From Euphorbia lathyris (Eukaryota > Streptophyta > Magnoliopsida > Malpighiales > Euphorbiaceae), in the NCBI RefSeq assembly GCF_963576675.1, contig NC_088911.1, positions 130,141,929 to 130,205,928 of the forward strand: a stretch of 64,000 bases of DNA, in the 5' to 3' direction. Shown here piece by piece: positions 45,546 to 55,560 of the stretch. Numbering within the stretch: position 1 is the first letter of the stretch; each line of letters starts with the position of its first letter. The notes under the pieces were generated by a model. It did not search any database. It worked only from the letters and a program-made list of their open reading frames with translations, and was not told the DNA's origin. A program made the translations under genes and the position numbers.

Positions 45546-45872
45546 GCATAAAAACTCCGAAAAACATTAGTCCAAAAGCCAAATTGATCTGTCAATCGCT
45601 TATTTTGAGCAAACGCTTCGTTTGGTGCGACTTTTGACGGACCAATTAGCTTCAAAAGATAACGGAATTCTAATACGCATGCTATTTCGGCCGTATTTGC
45701 CTAAATTGATTACAAAACGAGCCTAAACGACGAAAAGTAAACAGAATGTTCTCAATTCCTAACTAACTCACACAAAAGCATTTAAATGCGAGAATTGCTC
45801 GCTTATTAGCCAAATAACCCTAAAAACCGTCCTAAAACCGTACCCAAAGGTAAGGGTTTTTGACCCCTATCA
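45546..45872 (-). repeat. NA-2 3' LTR, right part
   Basis: This completes the LTR interrupted at 32283, ending CCCCTATCA next to the polypurine tract (45873-45891). Confidence 0.92.
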
Positions 45873-47422
45873 AACCTCCTCGCACTTAAAACTTTACTTG
45901 TCCCCAAGTAAACTAAAAAAATAAACCCGCCATCACAAGCAAGCTAGAAAACTTCCCAGTTTGACTAGGTGCTTGACACAATTTCGAGCATCTGTAATTA
46001 CATGCATTCGGAAATACAAAGTAGAGACACGATATCCAAAAGACGCATTTCAATTATCATAGGTCATAGTTTTAAGCAAAAGGACACATGTTCAATTAAA
46101 CGAGCTTAAGGGGATCGCTGAGTAAAACACCTCACCATAGGTAGTTCACTCATTTCACACAATTTTGGTGGCTAAAGTGTTTACTCTCGGCTTATGTTCT
46201 TGCTTAGGATTACGTTGATTTTGCACGATCATCCGCGTTCCTCTACTATGCTATATGACTCCGATGAAATAAAAAACAGCCTATAATTGGGGTTGTAATG
46301 TGGTTAGAGGGTTATAGGTACAATAAAGGTTAAATGTTCTAGCGCTACAAATATGAAGTGACTGAGCTTTTTATTCATCCCTTATTATTTTTTTTCCTTT
46401 TGGGATGCTTTCTTGAGACGTTTTTGATTTTTAGGAACTGGGGAATGAAGTTTTGTTTTCCTTTTGTTCGTCTCTTTTCTTTTCTTTTCTTTTTCCTGTT
46501 TTTTCTTCCGCCTTTTTTTTCTTTTTGGGATAGTGATGCTCATTCACTTCTTGGCCTTTTGGCTTGCTACTGTAATTCCATAAACAATGATAAAGCGCTA
46601 GAAGAAAACAAAGGCTCAGTTCGAGCTTTGCAAAAACAAAGGTTAAGTGGCGAACCAATTTGTGATTCGCAAAAACGGGTTAGAATGAAAGAAAAATCTA
46701 CAAACTACAAAAATTGTCGGCTCAAAAGGGGCTTCCTAGAGTGGATGAAAAAGAAAAACAAGGTAAAGAAAATGGTTAATTCTAATGAGGTTGATTCATC
46801 GTTTATCATCTCAAATCATTGCATGTAGGTTCAACACAGTATTAGGTGCAAAATCTGTAATCTTCCACAAGTCAAAGCATTCACACAAAAATGTCAAGAA
46901 AAAGAGCTTTTTGATGTTCGCTTTTAGGCTCAAATTCAGCTCACAATTCTTTGGGTTTCAATTTTGTGTTTACTAGTTTTCCCCAAACTCAAGTTTAATA
47001 TCACATGCCTTCAATTCTTAAGTTATCTACCTACGTAATGATTTTAGCATTTCTTCAAAAGTAGGGTCTAGATGCAAACTGTAGCTCATGCTTTTACAGA
47101 TACAAGAGTTGTGTCCTACGCCTAAACTAGTTGTCATGCAATTTTAGATTCGGTTCTCAGCCTTCAAAGATAAATAACGAAGTTTAGATTCGAAGGAGGT
47201 TCACGATCTTAGGTCCTAAACATGCAAAAACATAAATAAAGCAAAAATAAAACACCAAAACGCAAACCTAAACTAGACACGACGCACAAAAATTTAAAAA
47301 TTAATACAATTTTTATAAGTTTGTCTACCCCTCCTCCTCACACTAAAAATATGCAATAAGTTCCAACATTGCATCATAAATCATGAAGTACGAGTGTAAA
47401 AAGTTAGGGTGGAGAAGACAAC
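45873..47422 (-). other. NA-2 polypurine tract and 3' non-coding region
   Basis: The terminal polypurine tract at 45873-45891 (minus strand AAGTGCGAGGAGGTT) is followed by about 1.5 kb matching NA-1 2151-3710. A second polypurine-like tract (minus strand AGTGTGAGGAGGAGGGG) lies at 47328-47347, 75 bp past the extra-ORF stop. No gene is seen. Confidence 0.65.
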
Positions 47423-48616
47423 TTACTGATCGGCCGGGGGGTATGGCCAAGGCATGTTGTAGCGCTCGCAGTAATCGGCCGCTACGTATTCAAGACCCGA
47501 ATGCCTTCGGTCCATATTCTGCTCAAAGTTGGTGAACCGTTGGTCCATCTGTTGAACAGTGTTAAAGGTCCGTAGGTTAAGATCCCGCATTTCTGCCATC
47601 ATGGTGTTGATGGCTTGGAACTGGGCCTCTGTCCCCGGTGTTTGGTGTTCCCTTTCGTCTCCTGCTGTCGCAGGTTCTTCTTCCTCGGGTTCCTCGTCCC
47701 TTTGTTGTTGTGGACCCCGTGCTCTTTTTCTTCCTCCTCCGCTGGAGCTTGCTCCTCCAGTTGGGTTCCTGTTTAAGACTTCTTGAAAAGTAGATTTCCC
47801 CAAAAACTTGGAGTTAAGCAGAGTAGGGTAAATAGCAATTTCGGGGTCGTCCAAATTTTTAAATTGGCTCTCAAGCAAGTTGGTAACTAAGTGCCCAAGA
47901 CCCAGGGAACCACGTTTCCTGCTCGTTTGGCTTGAGAAGCCTTCAAAAATGGTCTTAACATTATCCACATGCTTGTGGTTGGCCACACACCATAGTATGA
48001 GCAATTCCGTCTTTGAGACTTTATTGCTCTCATTTTTGCCCAACAAGTTATGGGCCACAAACTTATGAACGAGATTGAGAAGTGGGTCTAGGAGAGCGAT
48101 TGGGCTAGCAGTCTGGGAGTTAAAGTCTGATATGCCTGTGAGTTGTTCCCAAGCTATATCTTTTATTATAGGCTTCTCAAAGTCTGAGATCGCCTCTGGG
48201 TGATTATAAACTCCCATTAGGGCTGCTAGTGTGGTAGCATCAAGGCGGTAAGGTTTACCGTTTAGCCTAAAGGAATGCTTCCCACCGCCCAAGGGTAGCT
48301 CCTTTTTCCAAGTGGTCAAGAATTCTATGGTAAAATTGTGATAAACCGGAGTCTGTGTTGTGGCTAGTCTATACCAGCCGTGGAATTTGAGGATTTCATT
48401 GAAATCCTTCTTTAAGCCTAGACTCGATAAATAGGTTTGATCGACAACTACATATGTAGCAAGGTCTTGCTTGGAAAACCTATCATACAAAATTCCCTCT
48501 CGTTCATCGATAAGACCAAAGGGTGGATCATACTTAGCTTGGAGGCTCTCGTCGAACTCGACCTCCGATTCGGCTTCGATCTCGACGACGACCTTAGCTT
48601 TTCCTTTCCGACCCAT
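47423..48616 (-). CDS. NA-2 extra ORF, ATHILA ORF-1-like, intact
   Basis: 397 uninterrupted codons from MGRKGKAKVV. A basic start and an acidic stretch (EIEAESEVEFDE) precede the ATHILA ORF-1-type domain: GILYDRFSKQDLATYV, EILKFHGWYRLATTQTP, FTIEFLTTWKKE, LDATTLAALMGVYN, LLNLVHKFVAHNLLG, LGHLVTNLLES. A Gly/Ser/Arg-rich and then acidic linker follows (RKRARGPQQQRDEEPEEEEPA), then a helical segment (FNTVQQMDQRFTNFEQNM). It is on the element's strand, between the gag relic and the 3' region. Open while gag is badly broken and pol is absent. It is the best-preserved extra ORF of the gypsy group here. The biochemical role is unknown; nuclear localisation is possible from the basic clusters. Confidence 0.8.
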   Translation of the reverse strand: MGRKGKAKVVVEIEAESEVEFDESLQAKYDPPFGLIDEREGILYDRFSKQDLATYVVVDQTYLSSLGLKKDFNEILKFHGWYRLATTQTPVYHNFTIEFLTTWKKELPLGGGKHSFRLNGKPYRLDATTLAALMGVYNHPEAISDFEKPIIKDIAWEQLTGISDFNSQTASPIALLDPLLNLVHKFVAHNLLGKNESNKVSKTELLILWCVANHKHVDNVKTIFEGFSSQTSRKRGSLGLGHLVTNLLESQFKNLDDPEIAIYPTLLNSKFLGKSTFQEVLNRNPTGGASSSGGGRKRARGPQQQRDEEPEEEEPATAGDEREHQTPGTEAQFQAINTMMAEMRDLNLRTFNTVQQMDQRFTNFEQNMDRRHSGLEYVAADYCERYNMPWPYPPADQ

Positions 48617-49196
48617 ATTTCCTGAGGAATAGACCAAAAAAATGGAAGAGTTAGAAAATATTTACAAGTTTCAACATAAACCCCCAACAAACCATTCATA
48701 GGCAACAATCATAGCTTTAGGCACTTAGGAACTAAACCATAAGTATTTGGTCCCTAAGTGTTTTACTCGAAATTCACAAAATTCATGCAAAATTGAAGAT
48801 ACCCAATGACTAAAACATAAAAAGAATGCAATTCACAACTCTATTGATAAGTTTCTAACTATGATTTGAATAGTTGAACTTTGAGCTAAAATGGGGATTT
48901 TGCCCAAATTGAGCAATTTCTCCAAATATTCACAAATTGAGAATAGAAATCACACCCAAACTATAGATTAATCATTATGTTAACATAAATTGCAAGGAAA
49001 TCAAGAATTTAAAAGCAAACAAGACATTAATTTGAGAAAAGGAAAAAAAACCCAAAACTTAGGTTTTTCTCAAACCTAAAAAATTATCACCCTAAGCTAA
49101 AATCTAAGCCTATAAACATGTTAGAAATCAAAAATAGGTAAAGATTCATACCTTATATCTTGAATTCGGGTTAGAATGAAGAATTTGGGGGGTTAG
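48617..49196 (-). other. NA-2 leader region upstream of extra ORF
   Basis: About 580 bp, AT-rich, no gene seen. It would contain the promoter or leader of the extra ORF. GTTAG at 49192-49196 is the duplication of ATH-2. Confidence 0.5.
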
Positions 49197-50768
49197 TGTT
49201 GAGCGATTTCCGCAAGTGCACGGTTTCTCTTGTAGTAATAAAAATATCGATCCCACAGGGATACGTTTTTTAACGAAAAACTTATTTTTGAATTATTAAT
49301 TTCGAACTTGTTAGATTTACTATTAAATGTAAATGAAAAGTGAAAATTTGTTTAATTGAATTTAGGAAAAATAATTGTTTAATTGAGTTTGAGGACTTTG
49401 AGTATTTGAAAATGCTGGAATAAGATTTTATATTGGAATATATCGATTGTTAGAAAGATCTTCTGATTTAGGGATGAATTTTACAAAACATGAATATTTA
49501 GAACTTTTAGAAAAACAAATGAACGTATTCATTTGCATTAAGCAAAGAAAACAACTTAAACTTTGTATCAATTATGATTATGAAATAAATGACGGAACCT
49601 CTAATTAATTGGCTTTGAACGTGACAAAACCCTTTTGGGATAGTTGCCGTTAATCAAATTAAAACTCTTTCGAGACGATAATTTGCCTAAGTGTTCAACA
49701 AAGTTTCATTGTAATGATTTTGAATTCAACTGCGTATTAATGAAAACACCAGCCTCACTTCATTGGATTGGTTACCATAAGTGCTGCATAACGATTTATC
49801 GAATAGAACAGACTTTATTAGATGAAATATAAATTGATACAAGTTTACAGAGAACAAGGAGCATCGAGTTCTTCGAGGGCGTGCAAGTGAACGGCTGATC
49901 AGTCCTTTCCTTGGGTTTCCTTAGAGGTTGTCAGGCTCAGGGGCGAACACTCTACTCAATCTTCTCGCTGTAACTTCGTAATAGGGATTCGGTCGGCCAC
50001 TACCATGATGCAAACTGAAACTGGAACAATGTCTAAACGCTACTGAGTTGTAATTAAATTATAAACAATATGTGTACCTCATCTTGTTTTGTACAGAATC
50101 TAATTTCTAACTCTCGAACTATTTTTGCTTAGAACTTAGACATTAGTTCTACGCTCTGATTCTATATCTATATTACATAACATTTCATATCTCACTCCTC
50201 AACATCAACTCTTTATTTATAGATGTTGAAGGGTTGTGTTTGAAGTGATGTATCCTTTGTGAAAAATTGTATCCGTTGGTTAAGAGTCGTGTCCGTTGTG
50301 AAAGGACGTCTTTATCCACTTGAACGAACGCGTTTCTTGGATTTCAACATGTGTTAAATGCATTTGGCAGAATTTCTGCACTTACCGAGGATAGGAATCC
50401 TCGGCCGTGAATGGGGGAGCATTAAGTTGAACGTTGGACGAAGGGAGGAAATATCTGAACCACGCGTGTCGCGGCCGCGGGTGGGAGATTCGCTGTCGCG
50501 GCATGCTGTGTTTTCCATTTCTTTGCTTTCGTTCGTGTCCTCGACTTGGTGCTTTCGATTTACGTCGTCTTTGACTCCTTTTGTAAGGTTTTTCTTCTGT
50601 TTTAGATCCTTTTTCGTTCCTATTTGGATTTTACCAAATATTTTGGTACCTTGCAAGAAAGAAAGATATTTGAGAGTAAAAGTAATCTAAACAGATATAA
50701 ACAACACAGATTTGTAATAAAAATGATGTAAATGTTAATGATATTTTAGATATATTTTGGGCTTAACA
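49197..50768 (-). mobile_element. ATH-2: solo LTR related to ATH-1 LTRs
   Basis: 1,572 bp beginning TGTTGAGCG and ending GGCTTAACA on the plus strand (TGTTAAGCCC...CTCAACA in element orientation), flanked by GTTAG (49192-49196, 50769-50773). No internal region or second LTR is present, so it is a product of LTR-LTR recombination. Ends and many blocks match ATH-1 LTRs, such as AAATATTTGGTAAAATCCAAATAGGA. The palindromic segment differs: here it is a CG-rich stretch with GCGGCCGCGGG at about 50459-50510, about 240-295 bp upstream of its TATA box (50213-50222). Confidence 0.92.
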
Positions 50769-50773
50769 GTTAG

Positions 50774-51261
50774 GTTTTGAAGAAGCAAAAGAGGAAGGAG
50801 AATGGAAGAATGGAAGAATATGATAAAAAGAAAGAAGAGAGAAGGGAAGAAGAAGGTGGGGAAGGGGATGATGAGTCACCCCCCCTTTTTTCTTTTCTTA
50901 CTCTTTTCTTTATTTTTATTCTTTTTTTTTTCTTCTTTCTTTCTCTTTTTTTTTTTGGTTCGGGATTTTTAAAATCCCGAACAGCCCGTGTTGGCCGAGC
51001 CGGCTGACTCGGCCGACCAGCCCGGCGAGCTGGGCAGTGCCTAACTCGCTCGGGTTGGGCGAAATTTTTTTTTTTTTTAATAATAGAGTGCGGGGGAACA
51101 AAGTTTGACAGTTTAAATAAACAAACGAGATTAGAATTCAATTAACCAAAATAATAAAAGGAAATAAGAGCAAAATAAAAATAAAAAGAAAAGAAAATGC
51201 AGAATTAAATTGTTCAAACTTTGGATTAAAAACCGAGGAGAACCCGATTTCTCCCCCTTAC
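50774..51261. repeat. Internal GC-rich cassette of NA-2 (50958-51060) with AT-rich flanks
   Basis: Purine- and pyrimidine-rich DNA surrounds a perfect inverted repeat (GTTCGGGATTTT / AAAATCCCGAAC, 50958-50982). It is followed by GGCCGAGCCGG, GACTCGGCCGAC and CCCGGCGAGCTGGG at 50985-51060. It occupies the same site as the cassette at 3821-4056 in NA-1 but has different sequence. Open frames across it are low complexity; no gene. Confidence 0.7.
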
Positions 51262-52679
51262 TCAATCCTTTCTCAGGATCTTTGGATTCTTCTCCGTTGT
51301 TCTCGGAAGAGAACCTTGTGGCCTTTCCTGCCTGTCCCTATTAATCTGAGCCACCTGATTGCTCAAGTCCTTGCAGAAAGCTTCGTTGTTGGCAATCCTA
51401 GCTGAGATCTCCTTCAGAAGATTGATCACTTCGTCAGATTCCTTAGGGTGTTGCACTGGCCCTTGATTTTGCTGTTGGTATGGGGGCATGCCAAGCCCCT
51501 GCTCTCTATGCTCTTGAACAAATCCGCTAGGAGGTCGGAGCACATTCTGATTTGAATTCCCGTAAGAGAGGTTCGGGTGCTGAGGCCTCCTATAGTTGCC
51601 ATTGTTGTTGTAGGAGTTGTAGTTGTTGGGGTTGCCGTTGTTGTAGTTCTGATTGTATCTCGGCTGCCCCCAACGTAATTGACCATCTCCACCCCATCTC
51701 CAGCAAAAGGGCTAACTGCTTGACAATCCTTTCCATTGTGGTCGCTGCCACAGTGCACGCAGGTGGGAGGTCGGCTAAGCGTAGCCAACAGTACATCCAT
51801 CTTCCTACTCAAATCTGCAACAACTGGATTTTGTTCCTGTTCTTCCACAGCAAATACCCGCTGCCTAGTGGGGCCGGCGAGCTTCTGTTCTTGCCACTAC
51901 ACACTCTTTCTGGCCAGCTCATTAATCATGTCATATGCCTCTGTCGCTGTCTTTCTAAACAAATCTCCACCCGCTGCGGAGTCGACAATGGCTATATTGT
52001 TGGGTGTTAGTCCGTGATAGAAGACGCTCACTAACTGATGCTTAGGTATGTCATGATGAGGGCACATGCGCAGCATTTTCCTGAATCGAGTCCAAGATGT
52101 GTGGAGCGCCTCATGCTCGGGTTGGTGGAAGGATGTGATCTCACCCCTGAGCATTGCTGTCCTTCTCCAACCCTTCCCATGTTGTGATTGAACCAGGCTC
52201 CAGTGTTCTCAGCCATTCCAAAGCTTGCCCCATCAGAGAGAATGGGAAAAGTTTCAGTCTAGCAGTATATTGGGGACCCCGTTGGTGCTTGCAGTGTTTG
52301 CGCACATTAGGAAGCGATCCAGATGATCATTCGGGCTTTCATGTGCTTCTCCTCCAAACAGTCCAGTCTGTTGGATCAAGTGAATTATACCAGACTTGAT
52401 TTCGTATGTATTTGCCTGAATGTTTGGAGCGGCAATGCCTGACAGATGCTGATGTCGGTGCGGTGCCAAGATCTCACTCATCAGACGAGTGTCGGATTCT
52501 GGTCCGATGTTCTCAGGGTTCTGCTCATTGTTCCGTTTATTGTCAGTCATCTTGAGAGGCTTGATAGGCTCAATGATCTCGTCTTGCTTCAGCTTTTCGA
52601 TCTGTTTGCTCCTACGAAGAGTACGTTCAAGTTCAGGGTTAAGAGGGACAACCGGTATTTTTGCTGATCTCGTAGGCAT
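51262..52679 (-). pseudogene. NA-2 gag
   Basis: The ATG at 52679 (MPTRSAKIPVV) starts a gypsy gag: ANTYEIKSGIIHLIQQ, then FGGEAHESPNDHLDRFLM. After a frameshift near 52260 come LKLFPFSLMGQALEWL and GSITTWEGL, then FRKMLRMCPHHDIPKHQL and FYHGLTPNN. A stop follows at 51897, a zinc knuckle CVHCGSDHNGKDC, another frameshift near 51660, and the C-terminal MLRPPSGFVQEHRE region. At least four breaks make it non-functional. It shows that the family once had complete gag, unlike NA-1. Confidence 0.8.
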
Positions 52680-52987
52680 ACGCTGAGAAAAGATAAATAC
52701 AGAAATAAATGAAAGCTGAAGGGAAATCATACAAATCATACAATTTTGTACAAGTATAAGAATGGTATAGATAAACATATACAGACACGTATAGGTAAAG
52801 TTGATAGCTACATGTTCGTACAAACGAATACACACAAGCGCAAGTATAAACAAGGATGGTTATCATAAATGAGTATATATAAATAAGTGTATATAAACAA
52901 GTATAAACGGTATAGATACATAATGGAAAGAATCATGATTATCAATAAGTATATATATGTATACAAATATAAATGATATTAACGAGA
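52680..52987 (-). other. NA-2 5' leader, primer site lost
   Basis: About 300 bp with GTATAAAC/TATATAAA words, like the NA-1 leader. It should lead to a primer site and LTR but ends at about 52987, where foreign sequence starts. Confidence 0.6.
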
Positions 52988-53036
52988 TAGCATACTGTGT
53001 CTTCTGTCTTCGGTCAGCTTTTGGTCAGCTTTTGGT
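52988..53036. other. Mosaic junction
   Basis: About 49 bp made of short pieces also found in the COP-2 LTR: AGCATACTGTGTCTTC (as at about 30191), TGTCTTCGGTCAGC (as at about 30128), a repeat of TTTTGGTCA, and then the start of the long match at 30097. It joins the NA-2 leader to the duplicated flank. Confidence 0.75.
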
Positions 53037-53949
53037 CATACTCTTGGCCAATCAGATTTGAGTATCTTCTGTCTTCGGTCAGCTTTTGGTCAGCTCGGCA
53101 GAATGTCTCTCCATTTATGGTAATGTCAACTAGACAGCATACTGTGTCTTCGGAACTTTACCCAAAGTGGAAACACTTTGTCTGGAAGTTTTCCTTAGCT
53201 AGCTGTTGTCTTGTACGCTTTGTCGAATCAACTCAGCAGCTTCATCCTGAAGTTGTTCCACAAAGGTCTTCTAGATCCTTCTTCCGCTGAGTTGCGTTTT
53301 GTCCATAACGACAACGTTTTAACATACGCGGGCCGAGTTGCCATAAACTGTTTGTCTTGGGCTTTGACTTTCGTATTGGGCTTTGGGCTTTTTAAACTTT
53401 GTATCGTATAAACAATTTAACTCAACATTAAACAAACACATTAGTAGAATAAATCAAAGCATTTAAACTTAGTGTGTTTAGAATATGTTTTTAATTATAC
53501 TTAAACAATTTTGTCAAATCAAAATTATGTGGAAAGGTGTTTCAACAAGAACTGCTCACCTCATATTTGTGATTCTCTAGGCTCTGTTTTTGGCGTCTCT
53601 ATAGCATCTACTTTAGGGAAGTATTTGGGTTTGCTTTCTATCATTAGCCATAACAAGGCTCAATTGTTTAACTTCATCCAGGATCGGGTGGCACATAGGC
53701 TAAGGAGCTCGAAGTAAAAATATCCATCCCAAGTAGGTAAGAAAGTGCTAATTAAATATGCTCTACAAGTTTTACCTTCTTATGCAATGAGTTTGTTCTT
53801 GTTACCAAAATCCCTTTGCACTGATCTTGAAAAGATGATGAACTTATTTTGGTGGGGATAAGGGGAATGATCTTTCGAAATCTCTTTAATATAGCTTTGC
53901 TTGCTAAGTAGGGCTGGCGTCTTATTACTTGTCCTTCATCTATTGTGGC
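53037..53949 (+). repeat. Duplicate of 30097-31006 (COP-2 LTR end plus LINE fragment)
   Basis: Almost identical to 30097-31006, including the COP-2 LTR terminus, the LINE fragment and the terminal GTGGC (53945-53949) before the LTR. Only a few single-base differences are visible. The LINE fragment with its stops is at 53548-53949. Confidence 0.92.
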
Positions 53950-55555
53950 TGATGCGGTTTCTGGGAAACCTCACTAAAGGATAAGTGTACCCCGTCGTTA
54001 TCAAGTAATAAATTTCTGGTTTAAGTCCAGGTTATCGTCCACAGGATTTATTTCTGCAAGTATCAAGCTACTCGGTCTCGGATGTTATCTAGGCTTAGGG
54101 GGTTTTGAGTTTGGTTTGTTTAATTAATCTACTCCTAGGTTGAATTATGCTAATCCTAACTAAGTTATCTAATTCTAACTAAATTATCTAATTCTTGCTA
54201 AGTTATTCTAACCCTAACTAAGTTACTCTACCCCTAATTGATTTTTCATTAATGAAACTATTCGAAGGAACATGGTATGAACGATAATAATAAAGATAGA
54301 TTATCAAGTCTATTGAATAAAGATCTAATCTGAGTCACTTGTATTCAAGGCGATTAACCCTACTTACCCTCCTGAAGTTCCTAGCGCGTGATTCCCTAAG
54401 GCCGAAACTAGGTCTAAGGCTCAGTAAATTGGCGCTTAATCAACTAAGAGGTTGTCGATCTCCTAGGCTCTGACTAGGTCAGATTCAGCTCGCAATATGT
54501 GCCTACTAGATTTTGGGGCTTTTGAATGAGTTAAACCAATTGAATAAAGCATAAGACAAGGATTAGACAATAAACATAGAACAAAACAAGAGCTAAATTA
54601 TTATTAAAGGCGAAGGTAATTGTCACAAGATACAATAAGTCAAGTTCGGCAACTGTATCAAAGAGTACAAACATGGAAAGATAAAAGGAGATACAAAAAT
54701 CCCTTTCAGGGAACCTATTTACTCTGCAGCCGGCGACTTGATCTTAAGGACGGACCTTGATAATTCCTCGGTAGAAAGCTTTGAAGGAGCTTCAATGGAG
54801 GTTGAGGAAGATGGAGAAGATGAATAGCAATTACAAGAGGAAAGCTAAAATAATTTACAAAAACGAAAGATATTTAATTTACAATTGAAAATTCCTATTT
54901 ATAGACGCGTCTCGGGGCCTCGTTTTGACCTATTTTCGTGTCCTAGTTGGTGTAGGAAGATGTGGGGCCGAACGTGGCTTTGTGGGGGCGGAATTGGTCT
55001 TTTTGACCAATTCTCGCAGGGCTGCTCGCCGAGCAGGAAAGGCTGCTCGACGAGCAGGGCTGCTCGCGCCGAGCAGCCCCCTGCTCGCCGAGCAGGCGCC
55101 TGGTGGCCTGCTCGGCGAGCAGAAATGGCCCATGGGGCCCTGCTCGCCGAGCGTTTTCGCCTGAAGCGTGCTCGATCCAAGCTCGATGAGTTCCGCGACC
55201 TTTTTCGTCGGACTTCACACCTGCACACGCATAAAAACTCCGGAAAACATTAGTTCAAAAGCCAAATTGATCCGTCAATCGCTTATTTTGAGCAAACGCT
55301 TCGTTTGGTGCGACTTTTGACGGACCAATTAGCTTCAAAAGATAACGAAGTTCTAATACGCATGTTATTTCGGCCGTATTTGCCTAAATTGATTACAAAA
55401 CGAGCCTAAACGACGAAAAGTAAACAGAATGTTCTCAATTCCTAACTAACTCACACAAAAGCATTTAAATGCGAGAATTGCTCGCTTATTAGCCAAATAA
55501 CCCTAAAACCCGTCCTAAAACCGTACCCAAAGATAGGGGTTTTTGACCCCTATCA
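53950..55555 (-). repeat. NA-2 right LTR, bounded by GTGGC on both sides
   Basis: TGATGCGG to CCCCTATCA, about 98% identical by eye to the split left LTR. GTGGC flanks it on both sides (53945-53949, 55556-55560), as for a solo LTR at the same insertion site. Its TATA box lies at 54897-54904 and its palindrome array at 55022-55122. Confidence 0.9.
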
Positions 55556-55560
55556 GTGGC

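Larger units (their letters stand above)
31007..55555 (-). mobile_element. NA-2: non-autonomous Ty3/gypsy element with intact extra ORF, containing ATH-1 and ATH-2
   Basis: Same family as NA-1: LTRs begin TGATGCGG and end CCCCTATCA, with GTGGC at 31002-31006 and 55556-55560. Leftward order is a gag relic, a GC-rich cassette, an extra ORF and a 3' region; pol is absent. ATH-1 sits in the left LTR and the ATH-2 solo LTR between gag and extra ORF. The primer site is missing: internal sequence ends near 52987 and is followed by a copy of the left flank (52988-53949) and then the right LTR, which again carries GTGGC on both sides. So NA-2 is not a simple insertion as it stands. Confidence 0.88.
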
